Below are positions 35,524 to 45,944 of a stretch of 64,000 bases of DNA, one piece after another. How positions within the stretch are numbered: position 1 is the stretch's first letter; every line of letters begins with the position of its first letter. This DNA comes from Eustoma russellianum. Lineage: Eukaryota; Streptophyta; Magnoliopsida; Gentianales; Gentianaceae. The translations under genes were made by a program, and so were the position numbers. The stretch covers positions 30,389,996 through 30,453,995 of the forward strand of contig AP025043.1 in NCBI GenBank assembly GCA_036186865.1, in the 5' to 3' direction. The notes under the pieces were generated by a model. That model made no database searches, was not told the origin of the DNA, and saw only the letters and a list, made by a program, of their open reading frames with translations.

Positions 35524-35528
35524 CCTTA
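35524..35528. repeat. Target site duplication of copia A, right copy (cctta)
   Basis: Identical to 2744-2748. Confidence 0.88.
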
Positions 35529-35875
35529 CAGGCACGGATCGTGTTTAAGTAGACAGTCTTGGGGGATTTCTTCAGCTTCGAACCTCCATGAAAAGTCACT
35601 TCTTTTCATTCTGGGTTCTTAATGATAGCTCGTCATTCGCGACAATTAATGTGCGCGCAATTCTTGGAAAGCCAGTCCATTCCAAGAATTATGTCAAAAT
35701 CATTCATGGTTATCGGGATCAAATCTGCTGAAAATTGTTGTTCGTCGAACTCAATCTCGCAGTTCTTATACAACTGGTGAGATACAAGCACTTGATCGTT
35801 AGCTGCTTGACCTCTATAAAACAATTGCGTAACGTACTCTAGCTCCCATGTTTCACATGTGCTACTCTTAATCAT
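35524..35875 (-). pseudogene. Gypsy D aspartic protease, truncated
   Basis: Stretch 35633-35875 (80 codons) ends in the conserved second half of a Ty3 protease, CEIEFDEQQFSADLIPI then FDIILGMDWLSKN. The N-terminal part with the catalytic DTGA(T/S) motif is not found upstream; the homology stops near 35870. Bases 35524-35632 continue toward the pol linker and join 2748 in frame apart from small lesions. Retroviral-type proteases mature Gag-Pol; this one would lack its active site. Confidence 0.8.
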
Positions 35876-36037
35876 CTTCTTTTATCTACCATATTATTGA
35901 CTATGTAGGAGTCTTCCGTACGATTCCTTATCTTACTGCTCTAATTCTATCTTTGGCACGACTTCTATACTTGGGTAATAGGCAAAGTAGAATAGAGGTA
36001 TTATACGATTAAATTTTGCATTTTGGGGCGTAATTGT
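35876..36037. other. Non-coding stretch between gag and protease of gypsy D
   Basis: No gag zinc knuckle and no protease active site here, where both would be expected. Part of it (about 35955-36005) resembles the sequence between gag and polypurine tract of the gag-only element F (about 63249-63300). It may be an old 3' untranslated segment. Confidence 0.35.
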
Positions 36038-36766
36038 TTATGTGCTTGAGGTTTCAGGAATCTCCAGATCAGGTACTCTCTGGTCTAGATTGGTGTTCTT
36101 GATCATTCCTTTGTTAACCCTATGCGGATAGGGCTCCCACCTCCTTCTTTGTTCCTGAATATGCTTGTTAAGTCTTCTATTTCGGCCTTCTGTTAGTTTT
36201 CTATTATGTTCTGCTCTGTAACAGTCCTTTAGTAATTCTTCAAAAGTTTTTGAATACGCATTCACTAGCCAAATCTTGATCTGAAGGTCTAGGTTGCAAA
36301 CAAATCTAATCACCTTATGCTTTTCATCTTCCATGATCAAAGGAATATACCGACCCAACGTAGTGAATCGACGAATGTATTCTAAGACAGTGGTGCCTGG
36401 CTCTTGCCTCAGTGTGTCGAATTTCTCAACCCTCTGTGTGATTAAATCTAGAGAGAGGAAACACTCACAAAACTCTTCCAGAAACTTTAACTAGGTTACT
36501 GGCCGAGGCAAGGGTTGGATACAAGTTCTCCACCACTAGCTGGCCTTACCGTTCAAAAACGGCCAGACTATCTGTGCCTTTATCCTCTCAGGCACCTGTA
36601 TCAGCATGAAGTTACCTTCCATTTTATTTAACCATGCTTCTGCCTCCTCTGGACTTTATTCCCCACTAAACCTCGGAATACATACTCTTACTAGCTGTTG
36701 ATAGTAAAAACCACTGCTTCCTGAGGGTGACAGTGATAATGCCATTTTACCGGGTCGCGATGCCAT
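36038..36766 (-). pseudogene. Gypsy D gag (Retrotrans_gag domain)
   Basis: Best open part is 36038-36358 (106 codons): GRYIPLIMEDEKHKVIRFVC, KTFEELLKDCYRAEHNRKL and a basic tail. Upstream to 36766 the minus strand encodes, in broken frames, a start MASRPGKM, GSSGFYYQQ, and the FLNGKAS and EEFCE blocks; a stop lies near 36493. Same family as the gag of C and F, as seen from the shared GRYxPLIMxDE motif and RPxTW spacing. No zinc knuckle is seen after the basic tail. Confidence 0.82.
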
Positions 36767-37042
36767 CTACACTACGTAGTGTCCAATTTCATTCAAGGTG
36801 GAAATATCAGATTAAGTGACAAAAATAAATTCATAAAAAAATTTAACGAATATTCGAGTTAAATTTTGTGACGTTTTAAAATTTCGTTGGCTAAGGTTTT
36901 ATCATTAGGTCGAAACCCTAATTCCAGTCTATCTTAATCTAGTTTCGGTTCAACACTCTTCTAAGATCATGACTTAAGTCTTGGGTCAAACTTAGATCTT
37001 CTAAAATCATCACTTAATTCTATATTATGCCCAAATCTAGAG

Positions 37043-37061
37043 CCTGGGCTCTGATACAACC
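37043..37061 (-). promoter_or_regulatory. Primer binding site of gypsy D (initiator tRNA-Met, one mismatch)
   Basis: Minus-strand TTGTATCAGAGCCCAGGC two bases inside the LTR; one G to T change from the consensus TGGTATCAGAGC. Confidence 0.85.
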
Positions 37062-40000
37062 TGTAGTGTCCCGTACCCAGCCTGCTCGAATACGGTGCGC
37101 CCGACGTACTTCACTACGGAGAATACCAGGCGTCAACGCATAACATGTCATAGTGCATAATAAATCTTATGGACTTTCATGCTTACATATCAACAGGTAA
37201 GCAAAATTTGGGCAGAATAAAAACTTTTAAATAAAACATTCTGAATTATCCGACATAACGTCTACATCTATGTCCACAAAATAAAAAGAGTAATCCGAAA
37301 TGTTTGTTCCAACATGAGCCATCAAACATAAACCATCATAAAGAAAAGTCCTCAAGCTGCCATTCTCTCTCTTGTCTATGGATACGGAACTCTAGGCTCA
37401 TCCTCAATCCACTCTACCCTGTTTTCTGCAGGATTTGAGAGGAAAATAAGGGGTGAGTGACAAAGTCACCAGCAAGTAAACCATAAACAACCAAGAATTA
37501 AATGAAGTATACACAAGAACCAAATCCCAAGAATTAGGATTTTCCACATACCTAATCCTCCATCCATTGTCCATCAAAAGAATTAAGATCGTAACTTATG
37601 CGACAATAAGATCATAACTTAAGTTACCGTACATAAGGTTGTAACCTTAGTAGTAGTACACATAGCATTCGACTGACTGTTAAATGCAACATGTATGAAT
37701 ATGCACATGTGATGCAGCATGATGAAAATGAGGATAAATTCGTTCATTCTTTCTTTCAAAACATCATTGTAAGTAAAACGAGAACATAGAGTATTCAGAT
37801 CTATTATCTTCGGATCTGAGGCGGTCATATCATTTCCTTCGGATCTATTATTTCCATATCCGAAAACGGTCGTACAGTCAATCATCGTAATCAGGTCTAT
37901 TCTCTCTGGGCCTGAACGGTCATAATCATCATCAGGTCTATTCTCTCTGGGCCTGAACGGTCATAAACATCATCATCAGGTCTATTCTCTCTGGACCTAT
38001 ACGGTCATAATCATCTTCAAATCAATTATCCCCGGATCTGGAGCGGGTCATGCTGACCAGGAATTAATGGTACCAATAGGAGTCATTCTTTCAAAAACGG
38101 AAATCTTTCCTTCAAAAATAGCTTTTCTTCATTTCTTTGGCATAAAATCAATCTTATGAATCATGCAAATGGGGACAATGAAATGCATGACGTGCAACAT
38201 GAAATTCATGGCTAAACGCATCACACAATACATATACAGACTTGTTCCTTAAGCTGAGAAAATATTCCAGCAATACACTCTGTTCATGCGGCCACCAATC
38301 AACAATTTGGGGCCTATTTTCGTAAACTTATGCCACACGTATGCATCATGATGTCTTATATACATGCCATAAAGATCCCGTAACATTACGATGTAGATAA
38401 AACCATCAAATATTTAATTTACTAAAAAGAGTACTGCTGAGTCCAGCAGTGTTGTACCCGTTCTTACCTCAGTTTAATGGGCCGTAAGGCCTTATCCAAT
38501 TAAGGCTAAAACCTGGATACATAGCCAGTACACTAAGAAGTAATAATTAAAGGCCCGACATCACATACAAGCCCAATTAAATGGTATTTAAGGCCTCAAC
38601 AAAATGCCATACAATGCTGCCCTATTTTTCCAGATTTGTGCTGTGACTTTCCTTTAATTGTTACCCCGTAAAATGAATACTTTTAAGCAATTTCCTTCCA
38701 TAAACATACTTCTCTATGTCTTAGGTAAGTACTATAAATCTTTCAAGGCAATCCAATACACATAAGAGGGTCAAATAATTTTCTTTCCAAGTTAAGGTAT
38801 TTACTGAAACTGTAGTGACCCACTTCCACTAAATATTTTATTAAGGAGAAACCATAAGTCCTTTTACTGAAATTCCACTTCTCACTTTTACCAAACATAT
38901 GAGGCTACCATCCTACCAAATTTTTAGCTAATTTACACATTCCTAGGGTTCATTTTTGGACCATGCAATATACTACTTAAAACTGTCCAGCTCCAGTAGT
39001 TTTGCTTTTTACCACTTTATCTTGTCCATGGTTATCCAAATAACCTCATTTCTCTAAGGTGGCTTACTAACCATTAAATACCTATTTTGACATAGTTATT
39101 TCCAGATTAATAATTATCTTAGGCTTCATAAAATCATAATAAAACAGCCTTGCCATTTTATACACACACACGCCATCTTCATGCATTGTACTCTTCATGT
39201 GGTCAAATCTTACAAGATTAACTTATTCCTCCTACACTTGTTATACAGCCCGTTCCTTGCACATAGTGGGGGTCATGTCACATCTTGATTTGAGCACGAA
39301 CATAGACATGTAGTAAACCATACATCAAGATAACACCTTTTCTTTGAAATCTCTAAGTTCTTGTGCCTAATTCTTAGAGCATTCGACTAATATTCATTTC
39401 TTAGAGAGAACTAGTCATTCAAGCATATACTTTGCAAATAAGCCAAAGTTGCTTAGGGTGTACTTGCCTCTTTGAGTATGAACTTCCCTTAGATTGAGTT
39501 TTGGTTGAAAAAGGTTGAAGCTTTCTTCCAACCTTGACACATAGCACACGGTTTTGGGGAGGGGAGGGATATGAACATTAGCTACTATTTTGAATGAAGA
39601 ACAACTAGCTTGATGTTAAGATTTCCTTACCCAAAATGGAGCTTGAGATGGATTCCACCCACCAATAATGCTAGCTTCCCTATTAGCTTGAAAAATCTCC
39701 TTCTAGTGGCTATTGAAGGTCACGGTTTTTAGGCAAGAAAAGAGCTAAAATGTAAGCTTCAGTTTTTAGAGAAATGGGCTCTACTTTAGAATCTAAGGTT
39801 TCACTTACCTAGATGAAGCTTGAACTTTGAAGATGGTTCTTGAATCTCCTTGGCCCCAAGGTTATCCGTGTGAGAGAAGGTGAGGGAGGGTTTGCTCAAG
39901 TATGTGAGGAGTCTTGGGTCTTTTGGCTTAGGTGAGCTCTAGAGTGGTTTGAATGTTGCATATAGAAGAAGCTTCTAGGATATTTAGAGATGGTTTTTCT

Positions 40001-41008
40001 TCAAATGCTAAGGGTTGGCCGTTGGAGCCCTTAAGGAAGAAGAAGACCCTTCATTTGCATGGTTCCATAATGAGTATCTTACAACATTTACTACCTTGAG
40101 TTACTTTTGAGGTGTGGTTAAGAAAAAGTAACTATAGTAATTGTTTCAAGGTGTCTCATGACTTCACCATGATTCACATCCGGCGGTTGGGGTGTGGTTG
40201 AGTTTAATTATCCCTTAGTTACCTTTTTAATACACCTTGAGCTACCTTTTTAGGATGGTTAACAAAAAGTAACTAGAGTAATTGTTTTAGGGGTTACCAT
40301 GGATTATCCATGGTAATTCGGTGGTAGGGCTTCCATTGGACCTTTGTTCTTTAATTTCTTTATGAGGATTATTAGAAAAAAGTTGTCTCAACTAAAAGGC
40401 ATTAGTTGGACTATTATGGTGAAAGTGATCCCATGGTTTATCCCCTTTATGGTGCATCCGGCCAATATAAGGAAATGAAGAGAAAATCATAAATCTTAGA
40501 TTAATACTCTCATTCCCTTTATGTGCAAGACTCTTGGAATTTCTTAAAGAAAACAATAAAGTAATTAGTTGAGGTATTTAACAAAAAGTTCTTCATGGAT
40601 GCCCTAACCATGGCCTTAACCGGCGGTTGGGGTGGGAAAAGTGTAAAACTTTTTCCCTTACTTTTTAAACACAATTTAGTAGGATACTTAATGGTAGTGG
40701 AAGCTTTATTATCTTTACTTTTAAGGAAATCATTAAAGACTAATTGTCTTGCAAGGAAAGAATATCCTAGAGTACTTTAAGACCCTTATGGACGATTTTC
40801 TCAAAATCTTGGGAGGGTAAAAGGGTCATTTCACATGCTTCATATGACGTACTTGAAGTATTATACTATCTCTTATAGTATTCAATTTAAGGAAAAATAA
40901 TTAAAGAGACATAATAAAAATTAATAAAAAGTACTTATAAATACTAACATGTTATTACACCACTTCATGCGGGTCTCAATTATAGTACGATTTTCGTTGG
41001 GTACAACA
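37062..41008 (-). repeat. Gypsy D 5' LTR, 3947 bp
   Basis: From TGTAGTGTCCCGTACC to GGGTACAACA. Contains the stem-loop array 37796-38040. The rest is AT-rich with no recognised genes; small plus-strand frames (for example 40595-40780) have no family motif. The beginning matches F and C closely (gtgcgcccgNcgtacttcac). Confidence 0.88.
37796..38040. repeat. Stem-loop array in gypsy D LTR
   Basis: Six units of about 40 bp. Stems: CAGATC/GATCTG (37796/37813), CGGAT/ATCCG (37840/37858), CAGGTC/GGCCTG (37892/37909 and 37933/37950), CAGGTC/GACCTA (37977/37994), CAAATC/GATCTG (38018/38035). Loops are mostly tattNtctctg or tattatcttcg; each stem is followed by ACGGTCAT or GCGGTCAT. Confidence 0.78.
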
Positions 41009-42247
41009 CCAGAAATAATCGAAAGCGCTACATACTTCGTGTAGCGCCATTAAGGAATCTGACCAAATCATCAGCAAATCCTAGATGGGAGATCTGAGGC
41101 ACCCAACATGCCTGAAAGCCGCAAAAATATCCTGTCCTCATTAACACCTTAATGCCCCGAGAGAAGCCCTAAGATGCAAGAATGAAGAGTAGCGGAGATG
41201 AAGGGTCTCCCTGTTTTACTCCCCTGGCTATAGGAAAATAGTCCATCGGCTTTCCATTGATCAACACTGAACAACGAGTGGCTGACAAAACGTTCAAGAT
41301 TATCCTCACCAATCGCATATGAAAACCCATACGAATCAACAGCTTTTCAAGATAAGTCCAGCATACCCTACAAATGCCTTAGCCATATCTAATTTAATAA
41401 TCACCTGTCCACCTCTTAGTTGCCGGTCTAAAACATGCACCATTTCTTGGGCAAGAAGTATCTGCTCTGTTATATCACGCCTTTTCATCAATCCCGCTTG
41501 TTTTGGAGAGATTAAGCGAGGCATCAACTTTGAGAAACGTGTAGCTGACAAATGAGTAATCACTTTAGATAGAAAGTTTGTTAGACATATCGGTCGAAAT
41601 TTCGAAAAAGACTGTGGATTTTGAACCTTAGGAATCGATGTGATAAGAGCTGCAGTTACCTGGTGCGGCCGGTAAATGCCCAAGAAAAACTCTTGTACTG
41701 CCTTCAGCACATCCATAGAAATATCCTGCCAGTACTGACGATAAAATGATCCAGGAAATCCATCTGGGCCAGTTGCACTCGAGGGGCAAAGGTCCCATAC
41801 TGCTTGCTTAACTTTCTGTAATGCTGGTATAGATATGAGTAAGCCATTCTCCACGCCAGAGATTAGATGTGGTATATACTCAAGTATGGAATCATGGTGA
41901 GAGGTAATGCTGGCCGAAAATAGGGACTGATAAAATCTGACTGTCTCTGTTTTGATAACCTGCGTGGAATCATATTCTACGCCATCATCACAGATGATAC
42001 GACGTATTGCTTGCCGTCTATGTCGATCCTTAACAGTCTGATGATAGAAATGCGTACCGGCATCTCCTTCCTTCAACCATTTGACATTGGGTTTTTTGTT
42101 TCCAATATAATAAAGTCCAAGATTGCGCAAGACGTAAGGTTGCGATACTCCGATGGAATCAGATCGCGTCTGATATGACGGCGCCACATCAAAAATTTTT
42201 TCCCACTGTGTGACTTCATTCTCTGCCACTACCAATGCGTCAAACAT
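41009..42247 (-). pseudogene. LINE ORF2 reverse transcriptase, truncated
   Basis: Stretch 41336-42247 (303 codons) has non-LTR RT landmarks: NVKWLKEGDAGTHFYHQTVK, SSATGPDGFPGSFYRQYWQD, ALITSIPKVQNPQSFSKFRP followed by ICLTN, and GGQVIIKLDMAKAF with the first catalytic aspartate. Continuing left in other frames are the YGFTYAIGED, INGKPMDYFP and QG(D)P-like blocks, and the catalytic FADD at 41067-41078. Several frameshifts and stops lie between 41336 and 41080. The protein is cut shortly after FADD at 41009. It would reverse transcribe LINE RNA at the nicked target. Confidence 0.88.
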
Positions 42248-43096
42248 ATTCCCGAATACATCCTTATTCCACTTTCACAGAAGGCACTTGTGCTTCTGCA
42301 GTTTATCATAAAATCCCCACATTCCACCCATTGTTGGAAAGGAACACCAGTGATGACGAACAAAACTATCAAAGTAAGAGTGGGAAGACCAAACATCCAA
42401 ATATCTAAAAGAAGCTTCTCCAGACGAAATCTCCATGGAATAAGTGAGATAGAGAGGCGAGTGATCTGAACTAGTCCTGTTAAGATGTTGATAATGGATT
42501 GTCGAAAATAGACCAAAGAAATCCTGAGAGCAAACAAAGCGGTCCAAGCGCCTCCAAACACGGCCTAGTCCGCGATAATCACACCAAGTATATGGAGATC
42601 TTTGGTAATTAGTCGATTGTAATTCACAGGCAGATAGGCAATCATTAAAATCTTGTAAGAATCGAATAGAAGGAACTGATCTACCTTTATGTTCATCCAG
42701 CAAAAGAAAAGTGTTGAAATCTCTTCCAACCATCCATGGAAAGAAATAAGACCATCCTATAACGGTCGGCGTGCCACAATGGAGTGAAGTCCATAAACAG
42801 AAGTGAACAAAAATCCTCACTCGAGGACAACCAACGTAAGCGAAGCGAGTGATTTTGAACACCAAGATGCTCATTCTCTAACTGAAAACTAAGTCTCTGC
42901 AAAATATCCAAATATTATCATTATAAACCGAAATTGCTTGAGAGAAACCAAGTTTCAACCGATATGAGACCAAAGACGATGACCGAGATTTAGGCTCAAT
43001 AACAACAAGAAGATGCAAACTATAACAACAAATTAACGTAACTAAACGATCAACTGAAGTATGGATACCTCTAACATTCCACAGCATGATCTTCAT
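42248..43096 (-). pseudogene. LINE ORF2 endonuclease (APE type)
   Basis: ORF2 begins near 43096 with MKIMLWNVRGIHTS, the usual plant L1 start. Stretch 42275-42874 carries later endonuclease motifs: GRDFNTFLLLDEHKG, SPYTWCDYRGLGRVWRRLDR and the catalytic TSSDHSPLY. Stop codons and frameshifts near 42878 and between overlapping frames 42693-42911 break the protein. The enzyme would nick target DNA to prime reverse transcription. Confidence 0.85.
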
Positions 43097-43309
43097 TGGG
43101 CCGACAAAACATCAAAAGCGTTTGAGAGAGTAGCACTGGATCTTGTGAATGGTGGGGACGACGGCTGTTGGTGGAGTCTATTTTGACGCCTTAATAATCG
43201 AGGAGGAACTCGAAAGGCCTCTCATTTCCTTGATTGGTGTGGGTATCCGGAAGACCTTGCGAGTCTGATTCCGTATGCTGTTGATCCTCCTGATGACAAA
43301 CCTCCTAGA

Positions 43310-44199
43310 CTAAGTGACTAATAAATGTAACGATTTCCTCATCATTACCACTAGACCTTTGGGGTGATTTTTCAGTGTCCAATGTTGAGCAGTCTCCTTT
43401 GCTACAGGATTAACACTCTTATTCAAGAGAGTGCTGTCACTGGCAGGTTTATCGATTTGATCTTGTTTTCCACACATAGTTGCCTTGTGCCCAAGACGGC
43501 AGCATGATGCACAATACATAGGCAAATCTTCATAAATTACAGCTTGAGAGAGTATGCGATTAGAAATCTGAATGTAGACGCAGCTAGGCAGCTCTTGAGA
43601 TATATCAACTTCCGCACATAGGCGGGCTACCGACAGACGGATCACCTCCGCCGTTGCTGCATGAAATTTCATTGGTGTTCCAATCATGCATTTTATTTGG
43701 AATGAAGCCTCCTTTTGATGAAAGTGGATCAGTAAACCCGGAAGAGAAATCCATATAGGAATAATTGGCACGTCCACTTTTGGATCATAATCAGGAGTCC
43801 ACATTGTAACCCTCATATATTTTCCCGATATTGTCCAACTTTTCCGTGCGAAGCAGCGTAAGTAGTCTGTTTCCTGATCAAAATGCCGCAGTACATGCAT
43901 CGAATCCAACATACCAACCGTACTTGGCCAACGAAGCCCATGCGATCTATTGTTGATCGGATTGTGGCAATTGGAGGTCTGCCATACCAGAAGGTTCCCA
44001 CCAATGTAAAGCGATATGCCGCTGCTAGGGTTTTGATCTCATCCTCCGTAAAGGTGATCACTGGACTGCCTTTGTGTTTTTGAATTGATTTCGATTCAAT
44101 GGAGGTGGTTTAGGGCGGCGAAAACATAGACGCGAAGGATCGCGCTGTCCCCGGAGCGATTGCATGGGGCTGTGATGGATTTTTGGCCGGCTGATCCAT
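43310..44199 (-). pseudogene. LINE ORF1: DUF4283-like protein with CCHC zinc knuckle
   Basis: Likely start MDQPAKNPSQPHAIAPG at 44199, then a frame change near 44110. Stretch 43813-44061 has FTEDEIKTLAAAYRFTLVGT and WYGRPPIATIRSTIDRMGF, typical of DUF4283. Stretch 43310-43912 continues with LDSMHVLRHFDQETDYLRCF, PIWISLPGLLIHFHQKEA, and the knuckle CASCCRLGHKATMC (CX3CX4HX4C spacing). At least two frameshifts. In plant LINEs this protein binds element RNA. It ends at 43312, leaving about 210 bp before ORF2. Confidence 0.82.
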
Positions 44200-44240
44200 G
44201 GCTGAGCAGGCAAATAACAGAGGAAGAAAATGTGTCGTAA

Positions 44241-44242
44241 CA

Positions 44243-44296
<54 letters not shown>

Positions 44297-44312
44297 GTGT
44301 GTATATATATAT
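44241..44312. repeat. (AT)n(GT)n microsatellite
   Basis: About 26 bp of AT followed by about 30 bp of GT, then a short AT run and T tract. It sits just upstream of LINE ORF1. Confidence 0.95.
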
Positions 44313-45944
44313 TTTTTTCCCAAGACGTCAAGCTATATTCTTCTATCCTGTCATTTCAAAGACACGTCATTAATGTCAAGCAATCACATACGCATCATCT
44401 TATGTGTATATGCATATCCAAGATATTACAAGTCATATATTCCATGTCATCAATTTTCCAAAAATATATCGACACGTCAAAAGTTCATAAATCAAAAATT
44501 GCCGCATCATATGACTATTGAACCTTCACCGACACAACATAAACTTATCGTGCAAAAATGGTCAGCCAATATACACTCCAAGCACCTCAAAATTTTGTGC
44601 ATCACATGAAATATTCAAGACCAAAGTCATACCATGATTACATATATCAATTACTCATCATTTTCCTTGTTCTCTTAGAAATTCAAATTCAAAAATGTTA
44701 CACCCCCTTGGCCGAATTTCCTACACTATATGGAGCTGAGACTATACATATTTTTAAATGTATACTATATGGTGCATATCACATTTTACATGTCTAAATG
44801 GTTCGTGATCAATTGGCAGTATATGAAAATTCAAATCTCTAGACTATACTAAAGGGGGATGATCATGACATGTTGTGACATGTACCTAGAAATTTTTTAC
44901 ATATTAAAGACCTATCTTGGAGTATTCTAGAAGACAAGGTTCAATGGTGACTGAAATTTACGATGTTTATGAAGATGCTATATTCTTATTCATTCAAAAT
45001 TCAAAAATATTTTCAGCACGTGTGTGCATGGAGTGGGCGGATGATTTGTGCCTACATGGAGCCTAGGTGGAGCTTATCTTGCATTATGATTGCTGGAGAA
45101 TGATCTACAAAAGAATTCAAAAATTTATGGAGATGAAATATACAAGGTAATGTCTCAAAAGATTAAAAAATACTGAAATTTTCAGCATAGTGGGCGACTT
45201 TTTGGAAGGCTTCTCAAGACAAAATTTCTTTCCATAATGTGCAAGGATATTACAATCATTAATTATACATCACAAAAATGGAAGAGAAATTTGTCACACG
45301 GACAAAGGGGGGGTCGACACTCTCAAGCTAGGGTTTCATAGAAAATCTTTCCAAAAATGACAAGACACCACACTAATGGTTGAGTGGGAATCAAAACATT
45401 CAAAATTCAAAACATTTTCAGATTTTTAATGATTATCCATGTCATATATTAAGTGCCAAGGTGGCTTAATGAAGACCCAACTATAGGGTGACAACAAGGC
45501 TTTGTAATATATCTTTCAAGGCATTAAAGACATTTTTCAAGGCTTTTCTAAGCCCTGGGCGGTGTGCGTCATTTTACAAAAGGAGGAGAAAGATCAAATG
45601 ACAAGGAATACACACATTCTACAAGCTATCAAGTGAAAAAAACAAGAATTCTCTTAATATCTTATCTTCCTATCTTGCACAATGACTTAAGCCTATCAAA
45701 CATAAATTCTATCTTGTGTATAGGATTCATATAAACCACCCTCATACATTCTATAATTGTAAAAGGTTGATCAAGGTGTGATGAAACCTTCATTGGTGAG
45801 GTGGTGGTGATTTTGGTGATTGTTGTTGTGATTTTCGCAAAAGGGTTGGATATTAAAGGAGTAGGTGTATAACTCCAGCCACCCTTATTCCAAGGTAACT
45901 TTGGTGGTTAATGAATACTGAAGAAGGTGTGCTCGAAGACTGGA
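44313..45944 (+). mobile_element. Old plus-strand copia LTR relic, part 1 (left boundary unclear)
   Basis: From about 44700 to 45944 the sequence is a diverged reverse-complement relative of the copia LTRs: palindrome remnants at 45012-45020 and 45172-45186 (CTGAAATTTTCAG), a ggagcttatcttgcattatgattg block, ggttgatcaaggtgtgatg near 45768, and the gaggtggtggtg...ctccagcc block near 45800-45880. It continues at 57447 after copia E. For 44313-44700 I see nothing certain. No genes recognised. Confidence 0.65.
45940..45944. repeat. Target site duplication of copia E, left copy (ctgga)
   Basis: ctgga before TGTAGGATCTGC; an identical copy is at 57447-57451. Confidence 0.9.

Larger units (their letters stand above)
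35524..41008 (-). mobile_element. Ty3/gypsy element D, 5' part (LTR, PBS, gag, protease)
   Basis: Right-hand half of the element that starts at the window's left edge. From right to left: a 3.9 kb 5' LTR, an iMet-type PBS, a gag remnant, a short non-coding stretch, and a truncated protease whose frame leads into the pol linker at 2748. After the LTR end ...GTACAACA the flanking sequence is LINE ORF2. The second target duplication copy would be beyond the left edge. Confidence 0.85.
41009..44240 (-). mobile_element. Non-LTR retrotransposon (plant LINE, L1 type), 3' truncated by gypsy D
   Basis: ORF1 with a DUF4283-like domain and CCHC knuckle, followed by ORF2 with endonuclease and reverse transcriptase in one direction, the L1-type plant LINE layout. 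Gypsy D entered just after the RT FADD motif, so the RT C-terminus, 3' UTR and poly(A) would lie beyond the left edge. The 5' boundary is uncertain, around the AT/GT microsatellite at 44241. Confidence 0.85.

Noticed and set aside
40595..40780. Small plus-strand frame in gypsy D LTR as a host gene
   Set aside because: No domain, no exon signals, antisense within an LTR.
41025..41047. Hairpin GCGCTACA-tacttcg-TGTAGCGC next to the gypsy D LTR end
   Set aside because: TGTAGCGC resembles the start of the F LTR, which suggested a remnant of another insertion, but the sequence fits the LINE ORF2 frame after FADD and there is no LTR sequence beyond 8 bases.
42229..42561. Minus-strand frame overlapping the LINE endonuclease
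   Set aside because: Shadow of ORF2 in another frame; the frame at 42275-42874 carries the endonuclease motifs.
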